From Chara braunii (taxonomy: Eukaryota; Streptophyta; Charophyceae; Charales; Characeae), in assembly GCA_003427395.1 (NCBI GenBank), contig BFEA01000063.1, positions 2,271,481 to 2,309,918 on the forward strand: a stretch of DNA of 38,438 nucleotides, written 5' to 3'. The notes under the pieces were generated by a model. It saw only the letters and a list, made by a program, of their open reading frames with translations, searched no databases and had not been told where the DNA came from. Shown in pieces: positions 1 to 9,202 of the stretch. A program made the translations under genes and the position numbers. Position 1 is the stretch's first letter; the number at the start of each line of letters is the position of its first letter.

Positions 1-289
1 CCCCCCCTCTTTTTTTTTTTACAAGGGGTTGGATGGACCATGGATCGCATATTAAAAACTGATCAGAATAGGAACTACAGGGTTCCCCCCCCCTTATTCT
101 TACCCTCTTTTGTTTTTTTTGCCCTTTCCCCCCCCCTAGTTTTCTCCTTTGTTTCATTTAGGAAAAAAGAAAGAAAGAAAAGGTATGGAGATGTACATTT
201 ATACATATGGAGTGTCACATGCGAGAAGAACCAGCGACGAGGACTTAACCAAAAAACAAAAGAAAAAGACGGCGAGAAAGCAGCAGACT

Positions 290-590
290 GACGAGTCGGG
301 ATCGGTCGGCGGGAACACTGCCTTTATAGGCGATCTTCCCAGCTCAACTACCAAGTCGGGATCTGTCGGCGGAACACTGCGGGTTGGAACAGACTGCCTT
401 TACAGCGATCCGACCGGCTCAACTACCAAGTCGGGATCTGTCGGTGGAACACTGCAGGTTGGAACAGACTGTCTAGTCGGGACCTGCCCACCTGCACTAG
501 TCGGGATCCGACCGACGCACTTTTTTATTAGGGTGCAACGGAAGAAAGAAAGGGCGGGAATAAACCGTCTGGTCGGGATCTCGCAACCCC
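290..590. repeat. Short tandem repeat with the decamer agtcgggatc
   Basis: The block 'caactaccaagtcgggatct' plus its continuation occurs twice about 76 bp apart, and shorter pieces built on agtcgggatc or agtcgggacc recur on both sides (near 294, 355, 431, 476, 499 and 572). Open frames across it are low-complexity and show no protein family. I read it as a non-coding minisatellite. Confidence 0.7.
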
Positions 591-624
591 AACCACAATC
601 CGGTTTAATAAAACCCTAATGTAT

Positions 625-1485
625 TCATATCGCTCCGCGTGGCGTATAGATAAGCCAAAACAAATAGCCATCATCAATAGTCGATCCACGTGGGGTATAG
701 ATAAGCCGGCCATCACCAAAAACCGCTCCACGTAGCGCATATATATATGCCAACACAAATAGCCATCATCAAAATCGCTCCACGTGGCGTATAGATAAGC
801 CAAAAAAAAAAAAAACAGCCATTATCATCATCGCTCCATGTGGCGTATAGATGACCCAAAAACACAATGGCAATCACCATAAATCCAAAAAAAAGCCTCA
901 TCGTAATCGCTCCACGTTGCGTGTAGATACGCCAAGAAAAATAGCCATCCTCGTCATCGCTCCACGTAGCGTATAGATAATAAGCCATTATCATACTGCC
1001 AAAAAAAAATTGCCATCACCGCCGCAATAGCTCCACGCGGCGTTTAGATAACGCCAAAAAAATTGCAATCATCACCGTCGCTCCACGTGGCTTACAGATG
1101 ATAAATCCAAAAATAGTCATCATCGTCATCATCGCTCCACGTGCCTATAGATAAGCTAGGAAAAATACCCATCATCGCTCCATGTGGCGTATAGATAAGC
1201 CATCCATCATCGCTCCACGTGGCGTATCGATAAGTCATCCAGCATCGCCCCACGTGGCATATAGATAAGTCGTCGATCATCCCTCCACGTGGCGTATAGA
1301 TAAGCCAAATAGATGATAAACCAAATAGACCATCATCATCATCATCATCATCATCATCGCTCCACGTGCGTATAGATAGGCCAAAAAACAGCCATCATCA
1401 TCGATCCACGAGGCGTATGGATAAGCCACAAAGTAGCCATCATCGTAATCGCTCCACCGTCCACGTGACGTATAGACAAGCCAAT
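625..1485. repeat. Minisatellite of about 17 copies (atcgctccacgtggcgtatagataagcc)
   Basis: A 28-bp core beginning atcgctccacgtggcgtata recurs about 17 times, near 630, 681, 722, 774, 830, 905, 955, 1027, 1076, 1131, 1173, 1207, 1243, 1277, 1356, 1401 and 1449. Spacers of 5 to 45 bp are rich in A-runs and CAT triplets, so spacing is irregular although the core is well kept. Most cores contain CACGTG, the plant G-box hexamer. Short minus-strand ORFs across it (repeating 'YATWSDD') are products of the repeat, not genes. Confidence 0.9.
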
Positions 1486-1563
1486 AGCCAATAGCAAATA
1501 GCCATCATCGTCGTCATGATCCTCGGAAAACGAAATCGCAGCTCATCACATGGTGCTGGAGAA

Positions 1564-1565
<2 letters not shown>

Positions 1566-1599
<34 letters not shown>

Positions 1600-1837
1600 A
1601 AAAACAACTTTTTTTTCTCGAGTAGTAAGAAAAACTATTGCCGCCTCCAATTATCCTCTTCCGGATAAGATATACGCGCAGCCCCGCTGTTAAACCTGCA
1701 TGTGACACGTGGTATATCTCTAGGCCTTGCTCTTGATTGGATATACCATATTTTCTCTTTAAACCCTTAATAAGCACGTGCGAAAACTAGCGCTTCTTGT
1801 CGATGCAAAGCGTGTCGATCACGACATGGACATTGGT
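1566..1837. other. No gene seen; T-homopolymer and flank
   Basis: A 29-base T run (1567-1595) opens a stretch with no recognisable coding or RNA signal. Confidence 0.5.
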
Positions 1838-1839
1838 TA

Positions 1840-2016
1840 CTTAATTAATTGCTTGATTGCTTGATTGCTTGATTGCTTGATTGGTGGCTTGCTTGCTTGA
1901 TTTCTAGATTGATTGCTTGATTGCACGATTGATTGATTGCTTGACTGATTGCTCGATTGATTGATTGCTCGATAGATTGATTGATTGATTGGTTGGTTGA
2001 CTGACTGGTTTGTTGG

Positions 2017-2053
<37 letters not shown>

Positions 2054-2058
2054 CGATA
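1840..2058. repeat. (GATT/TTGA)n microsatellite with variant units
   Basis: Tetranucleotide GATT/TTGA repeats are mixed with GCTT, GGTT and GACT variants over about 220 bp. All minus-strand frames stay open and translate as (NQSI)n, which only reflects the 4-bp period read in threes. Confidence 0.95.
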
Positions 2059-2169
2059 CATTCATGGACTTCCGCGAAAAGTACACGAACGCACAAGACT
2101 TTCTGACTCTTTACATGAAAGCACAACAGTTTATGATTCTTCTTTCTGCGACGCAGTTCTGATTCATTT

Positions 2170-2365
2170 AGCGTTAATCGATTGATCATTGATTGGTTGA
2201 TCATTGGATGGATGGATGGATTGAGTAAGGGATTGAGAAAGTGATTGAGGGGTTGAGTGATTGATTGAGCGATTGATTGACTGAGTGATTGATTGAATTG
2301 ATTGGGTGATGGACTGAATTGATTGAGTGATTAAGAGGGTCAGTGATTGATTCAATTGATCGAAG
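2170..2365. repeat. Second (TTGA)n microsatellite block
   Basis: The same tetranucleotide family resumes after a 110-bp unique spacer, with more G variants (ttgagtgattgattga). The two blocks probably came from one longer array. Confidence 0.9.
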
Positions 2366-2880
2366 TAATGGTTTAATCGATCATCAACCTCTTCCGGCCA
2401 AGAAGACAGGACAATGCCGCTAGATTTGGCGGCTCATGAGAACCGGCGAAAGAGCAAGCCCTAGGAACGTGCCACGTCATCGTATGCCATGCCTAATCAT
2501 ATACCATATGACACAGAAACGAAGTAACAGAACTCGACAAATCTGAAAAAAAAAAGAAAAAAAAAAAAGACTCGACGAATCTGAATGCCAGGTCTCTGCA
2601 GTGACCTTCGCCTACTGTTCTTGCTCCTCAACCTCTGTTGCTAAGCTTCGACTTGTCCACCTATTCTACACAAAACCCTCTCTCTATTCTACACAAAACC
2701 CTCTCTCTCCATCCTCCTTTCCCTGACTCACCCTTCCTGCTCCCGCTCGAGGTCCCAGTCGTTGGAATCGCAGGCACCTACAATCAGCGACACGACCAGA
2801 TAAGAGGGGGGCGGGGCGGGGGAGGGAAGCGGCTGAAGAGAGGGGAGGAAGGGGGGAGGGGAAGGTGTGGGGGGGGAGGG
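2366..2880. other. No gene seen; pyrimidine-rich then purine-rich sequence
   Basis: An A-rich tract near 2546-2570, a short repeat of 'ctctctctattctacacaaaaccc' at 2677-2706, and a G-rich tract leading into ambiguous bases. No reading frame here looks like a protein. Confidence 0.5.
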
Positions 2881-2916
2881 ANGGCGGNAAGAGGNGGGGG
2901 GGGGGAGNNGNGANAG
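2881..2916. other. Ambiguous bases (N) in a G/A-rich tract
   Basis: Several N positions lie in a poly-purine stretch. The same sequence without Ns recurs at 3226-3260, so the Ns mark a poorly resolved copy. Confidence 0.9.
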
Positions 2917-3019
2917 AGAGGAAGAAGACACAATGACCCGTGAAGGCCGGGACGTACAACAATGACGCGAGAGGCCGAGCGGGCATGCGTGCGCGGGAGC
3001 GCGCGCGCACGAGAAAGCG

Positions 3020-3035
3020 AGAGAGAGAGAGAGAC

Positions 3036-3071
<36 letters not shown>
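3020..3071. repeat. GA microsatellite
   Basis: A (GA)n run in the duplicated artefact copy. Matching runs lie at 3354-3407 and 3611-3642 and probably served as the false overlap that joined unrelated reads. Confidence 0.9.
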
Positions 3072-3075
<4 letters not shown>

Positions 3076-3187
3076 GTACCTTACGTTGGCAGCATTGTGT
3101 AATCGTCGCCAGTGAAACCTTCAAAACAGCCCGCATGCAAAGAGAACTCCCAGGAACAGCCAGAGGCGAGACAGAACAGACACGGCG

Positions 3188-3225
3188 CTGTCTCTTATAC
3201 ACATCTAGATGTGTATAAGAGACAG
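3188..3225. other. Nextera mate-pair junction adapter (Tn5 mosaic ends), artefact
   Basis: ctgtctcttatacacatct is followed directly by its reverse complement agatgtgtataagagacag, 38 bp in all. These are two Tn5 mosaic ends joined head to head, the circularisation junction of Nextera mate-pair libraries. Its translation gives the well-known contaminant peptide SYTHLDVYKRQ. Confidence 0.98.
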
Positions 3226-3353
3226 GAGGTGGGGGGGGGGAGAAGAGAAAGAGAGGAAGAAGACACAATGACCCGTGAAGGCCGGGACGTACAACAATGA
3301 CGCGAGAGGCCGAGCGGGCATGCGTGCGCGGGAGCGCGCGCGCACGAGAAAGC

Positions 3354-3370
3354 GAGAGAGAGAGAGAGAC

Positions 3371-3407
<37 letters not shown>
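3354..3407. repeat. GA microsatellite
   Basis: A (GA)n run after 'cgcgcgcgcacgagaaagc'; this is the better-supported copy of the block seen at 3020. Confidence 0.9.
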
Positions 3408-3412
<5 letters not shown>

Positions 3413-3470
3413 CCTTCACTCCATAACTAATCGACTGCCCTGCTTCGTTGAGAGCCAATTAAAAAAAAGA

Positions 3471-3471
3471 G

Positions 3472-3506
<35 letters not shown>
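3471..3506. repeat. A-homopolymer
   Basis: About 34 consecutive A bases. It may be a decayed retroposon tail, but no element body is visible upstream. Confidence 0.8.
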
Positions 3507-3507
<1 letters not shown>

Positions 3508-3584
3508 AGAACAAGAAGACCAAACTTCATTGCTGAGCCTGCAACAATGCGAACCCGACTTCATTGTCACCCCAGAGAGGCAGA

Positions 3585-3605
3585 CAGACAGACAGACAGA
3601 CAGAA

Positions 3606-3642
<37 letters not shown>
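3585..3642. repeat. (GACA)n then (GA)n microsatellite
   Basis: Five gaca units run into a (GA)n tract. Confidence 0.9.
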
Positions 3643-3646
<4 letters not shown>

Positions 3647-3758
3647 GTACCTTACGTTGGCAGCATTGTGTAATCGTCGCCAGTGAAACCTTCAAAACAG
3701 CCCGCATGCAAAGAGAACTCCCAGGAACAGCCAGAGGCGAGACAGAACAGACACGGCG

Positions 3759-4487
3759 AGCCGAAGAGCGGCCACGTGTACACCACTCACTTCTTTTACT
3801 TCTTTCGTCCTACGTGTACACCAACCAAGTGCGTCTCCGACCCGGCAGCAAGAAAGACTCACTCGGATAACGAACAACCCCCAGTCGATTTTCCGTGATG
3901 ACGACCTGTCAGCTTCTTCACACATCTCCATGGACGAAGCCCGGTGTCGTCCTGCCTACTAGCTACTCTCGCTAATTACTCACATCACAATCACACAAGG
4001 TCCTTTGTTTTCCTCCGGACCGTGGGCAAGGTCCCACTTGCCCGGATTAAGAGATTCTGGCCGTTGATCTGTGCTATCTACGGTCAATATCGCCTAATTC
4101 GTGTAAGTGGGACCTAGCCCCGTTATCGGGGGCCAACTCGTTCTTGATCCGGTGGAGAACGGAGAACCCCGGCGGGACCAAACCGTGCAGCCGATTCCTT
4201 TTTTTCTCATTTCGTTTTTCGGGCACAGCTAATTCAGAACGTTTTCATGTGTCCTTCGTTTGGAACGATACAGAGAGGGACATCCGGCGCAAGGATGACA
4301 CGCATAAATGGAATGATTTTATTCTGGTCATCATCTGATAATGGCTGGAATTAAACTCCGGCCTGTATTTGGACAGTTAGTCGGCCAACCGTATGAACGG
4401 GAGCAATACGTTGGTGGGGTTTTTTTTTTTTTTTCCGTTGGTGCGTTTTTTATTTCTTTTTTTTTCTTTTTTCTTTTTTTTTTTTGG
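3759..4487. other. No gene seen; left flank of the LINE, with an inverted repeat
   Basis: Contains aggtcccactt (4028-4038) and its inverse aagtgggacct (4106-4116), with gggcaaggtcccacttgccc forming a further short stem. Ends in a T-rich tract (4421-4485) just before the LINE target site. Confidence 0.5.
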
Positions 4488-4498
4488 AGAAACATAAC
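4488..4498. repeat. Target-site duplication, left copy (agaaacataac)
   Basis: Eleven bases identical to 11704-11714, bracketing the minus-strand LINE. This copy lies next to the A-tail. Confidence 0.88.
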
Positions 4499-4499
4499 C

Positions 4500-4524
4500 T
4501 TTTTTTTTTTTTTTTTTTTTTTTT
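4500..4524 (-). other. LINE 3' poly(A) tail
   Basis: A 25-base T run on the plus strand is the A-tail of the minus-strand LINE and lies directly between its 3' UTR and the left target-site duplication. Confidence 0.88.
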
Positions 4525-4965
4525 AACCAAAACCTTTATTCATCTGTAAAAACTCGAGGCCGGGGACCTCACAATTCAACCCGGAGTTATCCTGGCAGCA
4601 TCAGCCAGTTTAGCTTAGGAGTCGGCTGATCTAGGCACAGAAATGGCCAATTCTGGACCGCTGGCCTGAAACCGCTCCTGAGAAACAAAATATGCATCAA
4701 GCCATCAAAACCAAACAACCCCAAAAGCAAGTTACCCCTAGGCTACCCAAGTAGCTAACTAATCTCCAAGTTCTAACTACTGTCTATCTTATATGACTAC
4801 CTACACCAATCTTGATCTGTCTAACACGACAGACGGACCCNCNGGACNGAAGAGTCAACAGACACTACTGGCGCTCCCTCCACTTACAATCCCCCTGCCT
4901 TCCTACTGTGGATCTCAGAACCGAGCACCCAGGTTCCTCCTACGAAAAGTCCTCTCTTAATTAGG
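4525..4965 (-). other. LINE 3' untranslated region
   Basis: Non-coding sequence between the ORF2 stop and the A-tail. It contains three N bases near 4841-4848. It does not share the 3' tail seen in the SINEs at 17.3 kb. Confidence 0.7.
4535..4540 (-). promoter_or_regulatory. Polyadenylation signal AATAAA of the LINE
   Basis: tttatt on the plus strand reads AATAAA on the element's strand, about 11 nt before the A-tail, a normal position for a 3'-end signal. Confidence 0.75.
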
Positions 4966-7900
4966 CTACTTCTCAAAGAACCATTGATCCAAATCTAGTT
5001 TATTTGTTGCCGATATCCGGGCTATCTTATCCCCAATGCACCAAGTGCGGGCAAACCATCTCCTTCCGGCCTCACTTGTTCCACAGTTCTTCCGCCTCCA
5101 GTCAGCCTGGACGGCTCTGCGTAGGAGAGTGCGGAAGGAGAACCGTATTTCTTTATTAGTGAGTTCTCTGTTGTTGAAAATCCTGTTATTCCTCTCCTTC
5201 CAAATCACTTCCACTCCTACTGCTCTGGCTGATTGCGCAACGTAGCCCCACCCTGCTTCTTTCTGCAAAGAGTCCGGAATGCCTCCTAATAAAACCCATT
5301 CTCTGGACCATTCCAAGCTCTTGTCAGCTACTCTAGACCAAAAACCATTCCACCACTTCCAGATGCGGTGAGAGCTCGGACAATCCCACCACAGGTGAGG
5401 GGTGGATTCAAACGCCCACTGGCATCTGTGACAAGTTAGCTAAACCTGAAGCCCTCTCTGTGCTAACCACACTGCTGACGGGGTTGCAAGGAGGGAAAGA
5501 AGCCAGAGCACCACTTGCCGTTGGTTGGAGATAAGCTGTAGTTGTTCCCAGCATGTTGAAATGGCTGACCTGATTTTGTCCGGTGGGAGCTGGAGGACTT
5601 GCATCCATCTACTAACCGCTACTGCCAGAGGCTGACGTGGGGGGGTCTAAGAGCTTATAACCCAGTTGTGACTGGTATTTGGTCAACAGCAAATTCTCTC
5701 CATTCCTACCCCTTGCTCTCCAAGTCCACAGTGTCAGATCTAGCCTCAGTGTTGATACTGGCATTCCATCCAGTAAGACTGTACATGTCAGATTGCCCTT
5801 TCCATCCTGTTCTTCCAAAACTCTTACCTGCGCTAGTCTCTCTCCCAGTTCCCGGTTGCCTATCTTCCACCAGGCTTAACAGTTGCGGCTCCGTTGTGTC
5901 CGTCTGTGCTTGCCAGCATTGAAATACTCTCCTTCCTTCCGAATATGCGATGAGTTTCCAGAACTCCGTTAGAGGCTGGTCTGCAGAGGACTGATACCAA
6001 GTACCGGGAGAGTCTAACCCTGCTGGATCAATTAGATTCTTCCAGGCTTCTGGGATTGCGGCCATTACTGCTGCTAACTTCTCCTCCAAGTGTCTGGCTG
6101 CTCCCAGAGAGTTTGTAGTTCCGACTTGGTTTTCCAGCGGTTGAGGATGTGATCCCACAAGTCTCTAATGGTGGCGACTCCTCGTTCCATCCATTGTCTG
6201 CCGAAGCTACCAGGGGCCGAGTCTGCTTTCAGCCAGTTCCCTGAGGTGTCCCGAATATGGGGGTTCTCGAATATTGGTTCGTTAAATACCTCCTGTTTTG
6301 TGACTGGCTGTTCCCAGACGTCTGGTCGTAGCTTGCACCATGCCTTGATAATAGGAGCCCAGAACGGGGAATGAATAACTCTCCTCTGGTACGAATACAT
6401 TAAGAAGGCGGTCCAGACATCCTGAGGGCGAGATAGATGCCATTCTTCCATAAGGATTCTTTCCCCTAGCAACACCCAATGTTCCGCCTCCTTAGACGAA
6501 GCTGCAGCGGTGATCCATCTTACCAGCATCGCAGCATTCCGTCTATCCGGGTCTGTCATGCCAAGGCCACCTTCATCTCGCGGACAACAGATTAGATCCC
6601 ATGCTATCTTTGAAATGAAGCCTTCATTTTCGGTCGAGTAGGGTTTCCAGAGAAACTTTGCTGCTCGCCGTTTCATCATCGGGATCAGTTGTTGACCGAG
6701 CTTTCTTACCGCCCCAACAAACCAGAGCAAGGAAAACAGTGAGGAGTTCAAGACCATGGCCCTGCCGAAGATCGATAGGTGGAGAGCCTTTCCCCAAATA
6801 GCCAATCTGTGCAGTACCTTCTGGAGTAATAAGCTGTCTTGGTCCGCCGAACAGTCCATCAGAGCTATTTGAACACCTAAAAACCTCTCCGATTCATTCA
6901 TCCCTACTTGCCTCATTCCCCAACTTGCCCTCGGGGTATACCGGTTTGGAAGCAGAAAAACTGATTTGTGCCAATTTACTGATGCTTCAGATAGTCTGCA
7001 ATACTCGTTTAAGCAGTCTTTGAGTGCACCTAACGATTCTGGAGTGTTCCTAGAGATTGCCAACAGGTCATCCGCCAATGCTTTAGCGCGGCAGTCCGAG
7101 TTACCTAGCGGGAGGCCCTGAATGAGAGGGTGCGTTCTGATATTGTTCAGTAACACCTCTAGCTGGATTACAAACAACAGAGGTGCAAGCGGGCACCCCT
7201 GTCTGAGGGAGCGGGTCAAACAAAACTGATTCGAGATTTTCCCGTTCACTGCTACTGCTGCTGTCGAAAAGACGTACAGTGCTGTTACCCAGTTGCAGAA
7301 GTTATCACCGAAATTAAGCCATTTAAGCGTAGAGAGGACGTACGACCAGTTCACCCGGTCGTATGCCTTTTCCAAGTCTAGGAGTAACACCATCATGTCC
7401 AGATCTAAACTGGCTATAATTTCCAAGGCCTGGACCGCTGTCACAATATTGGTGAAAATAGATCTGCCTCGGACAAAAGCTGCTTGGTCTTCCTTCACTA
7501 GCGTCGGTAGAATCAGACTCAGTCACCGCACAAGAGTCTTGGCTAGGAGCTTATATGACACGTTCAACAGCGCTATTGGCCGATAATTCCTTACATCTGC
7601 TTTATCTCCTTTCTTGTAAAGAACCGAAATGACTCCGTTGCGCATGTTCTTTGAGAGACCTCCCCCTGTCAGGATTGAATTGTAAATTTCCACTAGGCTG
7701 TCCCCTATCTCCTCCCAGATTGCTAGATATAGCTCTACTGGCATACCATCGTCCCCAGGGACTTTCCCATGTGCCATAGATTTCAGCGTTTGAAGCGCTT
7801 CCTCTACTCTTATGGTTTTGTCTAACAAGAGACGAGTGGACTGTGGCAGTCTATCCAAGCTATTATCCCAGTGAGAAGAACTTAGATAGAGCTCTACATC

Positions 7901-9202
7901 AACATCCCTATCTTGCAATCTGGACGTAAGGATATCCTTATAGTACAGGGTGGCGTATTCACTTAAATTAGCTAAATCCTTCGCCCGTGGGGCCTGTGGG
8001 TCAAAGGGGTGGGCTAATTCAACAATTGGTTGAGCTGCCTGTCTTGACACCAACCTTTGGAAGGATTCCTTATTCATTCTATCATATACCGCAATCCCTC
8101 TCACTCTTAGCCGCTCCGCCCAGTACTCTGACTTCCTTTGCTGCAGAGCATCCCATTCTGCAATCAGCTTAACTCTTTCTCGTCCCCAAGGTACCTGGGA
8201 GATCGGATGGCCGTTCATTCTCCGCTCCGCATCTGCTATCTTCCTTTCCAGTACTCTCTCCTCGTTCTTCCTGCCTGCTGCCAGTATTCGTGAGTAGATA
8301 TTCAGGTGGTTCGAGAACGTCACCGAACCCACCTGCCACCATTCTTCTGACGTGGGGTACCTCTGTTTCATCTGCGACCATTCTTGCCAAAAGGTCTTCA
8401 TCCATTCAACCAATCCTGAGTCTTCCAAGTTCTGCACATTGAACCTGAAGTAACCTTTTCCACGGGCAGCTTCAGATGTGTGCAATTGTAAGACAACCGG
8501 CTTGTGGTCCGAACACGGTTGAGACTCCTCCTTCACTACTTCTACCTGCTCCCACAGGTGTTCAGAGATGAGAAAGTAATCTAAGCGCCTCCTTATAATG
8601 CCAATGCCTTCACGGAAGTTAGAGTGCCACGTATAACTATCGTCCTGTGGGTTCGCTAGTTTGTAAGGATCGATCAGAGTTAGCCTGTCCATAAGGTTAA
8701 GGAGGGAGCTAATGTCTGCCGGAGTCTGACTACCTGGTCTAGGAGCCGCTAAATCCAAGGACGTGTTCCGATCCCCTACAATTATAGAATTAGCGCAGTC
8801 CGGTATAATAGATAAAAAATCCTCAAAAAACCTGTCCCTTTCTTTCCTTTCTGTCGGAGCATAAATACAGGTAATGAGCGACTCATTATTGTCGATCCAC
8901 AGTTTGACCCATGCCCAGCGTCCCCATAGGTCCGCGTAGTAGTCTATAATCTCTAGTCCAGCCTCGCGGTGGAGAAGAATCGCCACTTCACCTCTGGTGC
9001 CTTGCGAGGGGGACCAAATCTGAGGTCCATCCCACCAAGGCCCCAAATCCACGATGCGCTGCTCGTTAAGTTTGCATTCTTGAAGGCAGATCACTTGGAT
9101 TCTCTTCTCATGTATCCACGACTTAAGCCTGGTTTTTTTTAACTTTCCTCCTGAATCACCAAAGCCTCGCATATTCCATGTGGCGAGCTTGAGTCTACCC
9201 AT
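4966..9202 (-). pseudogene. LINE ORF2 polyprotein: endonuclease, reverse transcriptase, zinc finger (broken)
   Basis: The protein would nick target DNA and copy the element RNA at the nick. The start ATG is at 9202. Residues 1-235 are an AP-type endonuclease: LATWNMRG, LQECKL, a GDRN motif where GDFN is usual, and SDHKPVV. Reverse transcriptase follows: GDDGMPVELY, KKGDKADVRNYRPIALLN, DLEKAYDRVNW (motif A), RQGCPLAPLLF (motif B), ALADDLLAIS (motif C, catalytic DD kept), then GGLGMTDPD. The C-terminus has a Cys/His finger with TCHRCQ and HLWWDC. Breaks: TGA at 7523-7525, between KTLVR and LSLILP where an Arg is expected (CGA to TGA); TAG at 5440-5442 just before the finger; frameshifts near 6090, 5815 and 5630, the last beside a C-run. 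The frame ends with TAG at 4966. The family call is firm; exact frameshift points are estimates. Confidence 0.92.
9195..9202 (-). promoter_or_regulatory. ORF1/ORF2 overlap ATGGGTAG
   Basis: On the element strand ATGGGTAG holds the ORF2 start (ATG, 9202-9200) and the ORF1 stop (TAG, 9197-9195) in different frames. Such an overlap would allow termination-reinitiation to make ORF2 from a bicistronic RNA. The overlap is seen directly; the mechanism is inference. Confidence 0.6.

Larger units (their letters stand above)
2891..3225. other. Probable mis-assembled insertion (chimeric duplicate)
   Basis: 2891-3071 repeats 3226-3407 (purine tract, then 'cacaatgacccgtgaaggcc' and onward to a GA run). 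3072-3187 repeats 3643-3758 over 116 bp. The two halves meet inside a GA microsatellite and end exactly at the Nextera junction at 3188. The simplest reading is that 2891-3225 is not genomic but was pasted in from a mate-pair read, and that the true order is 3226 onward. Confidence 0.85.

Noticed and set aside
625-1485. CRISPR array
   Set aside because: Repeats are imperfect, spacers are low-complexity and 5 to 45 bp, no cas genes, and the sequence is eukaryotic.
1837-2355. Minus-strand ORFs of (NQSI)n up to 119 residues
   Set aside because: They are the translation of a 4-bp microsatellite; every frame looks the same.
2684-3268. 194-residue minus-strand ORF
   Set aside because: It runs through N bases, a GA microsatellite and the Nextera junction; it contains the contaminant peptide SYTHLDVYKRQ.
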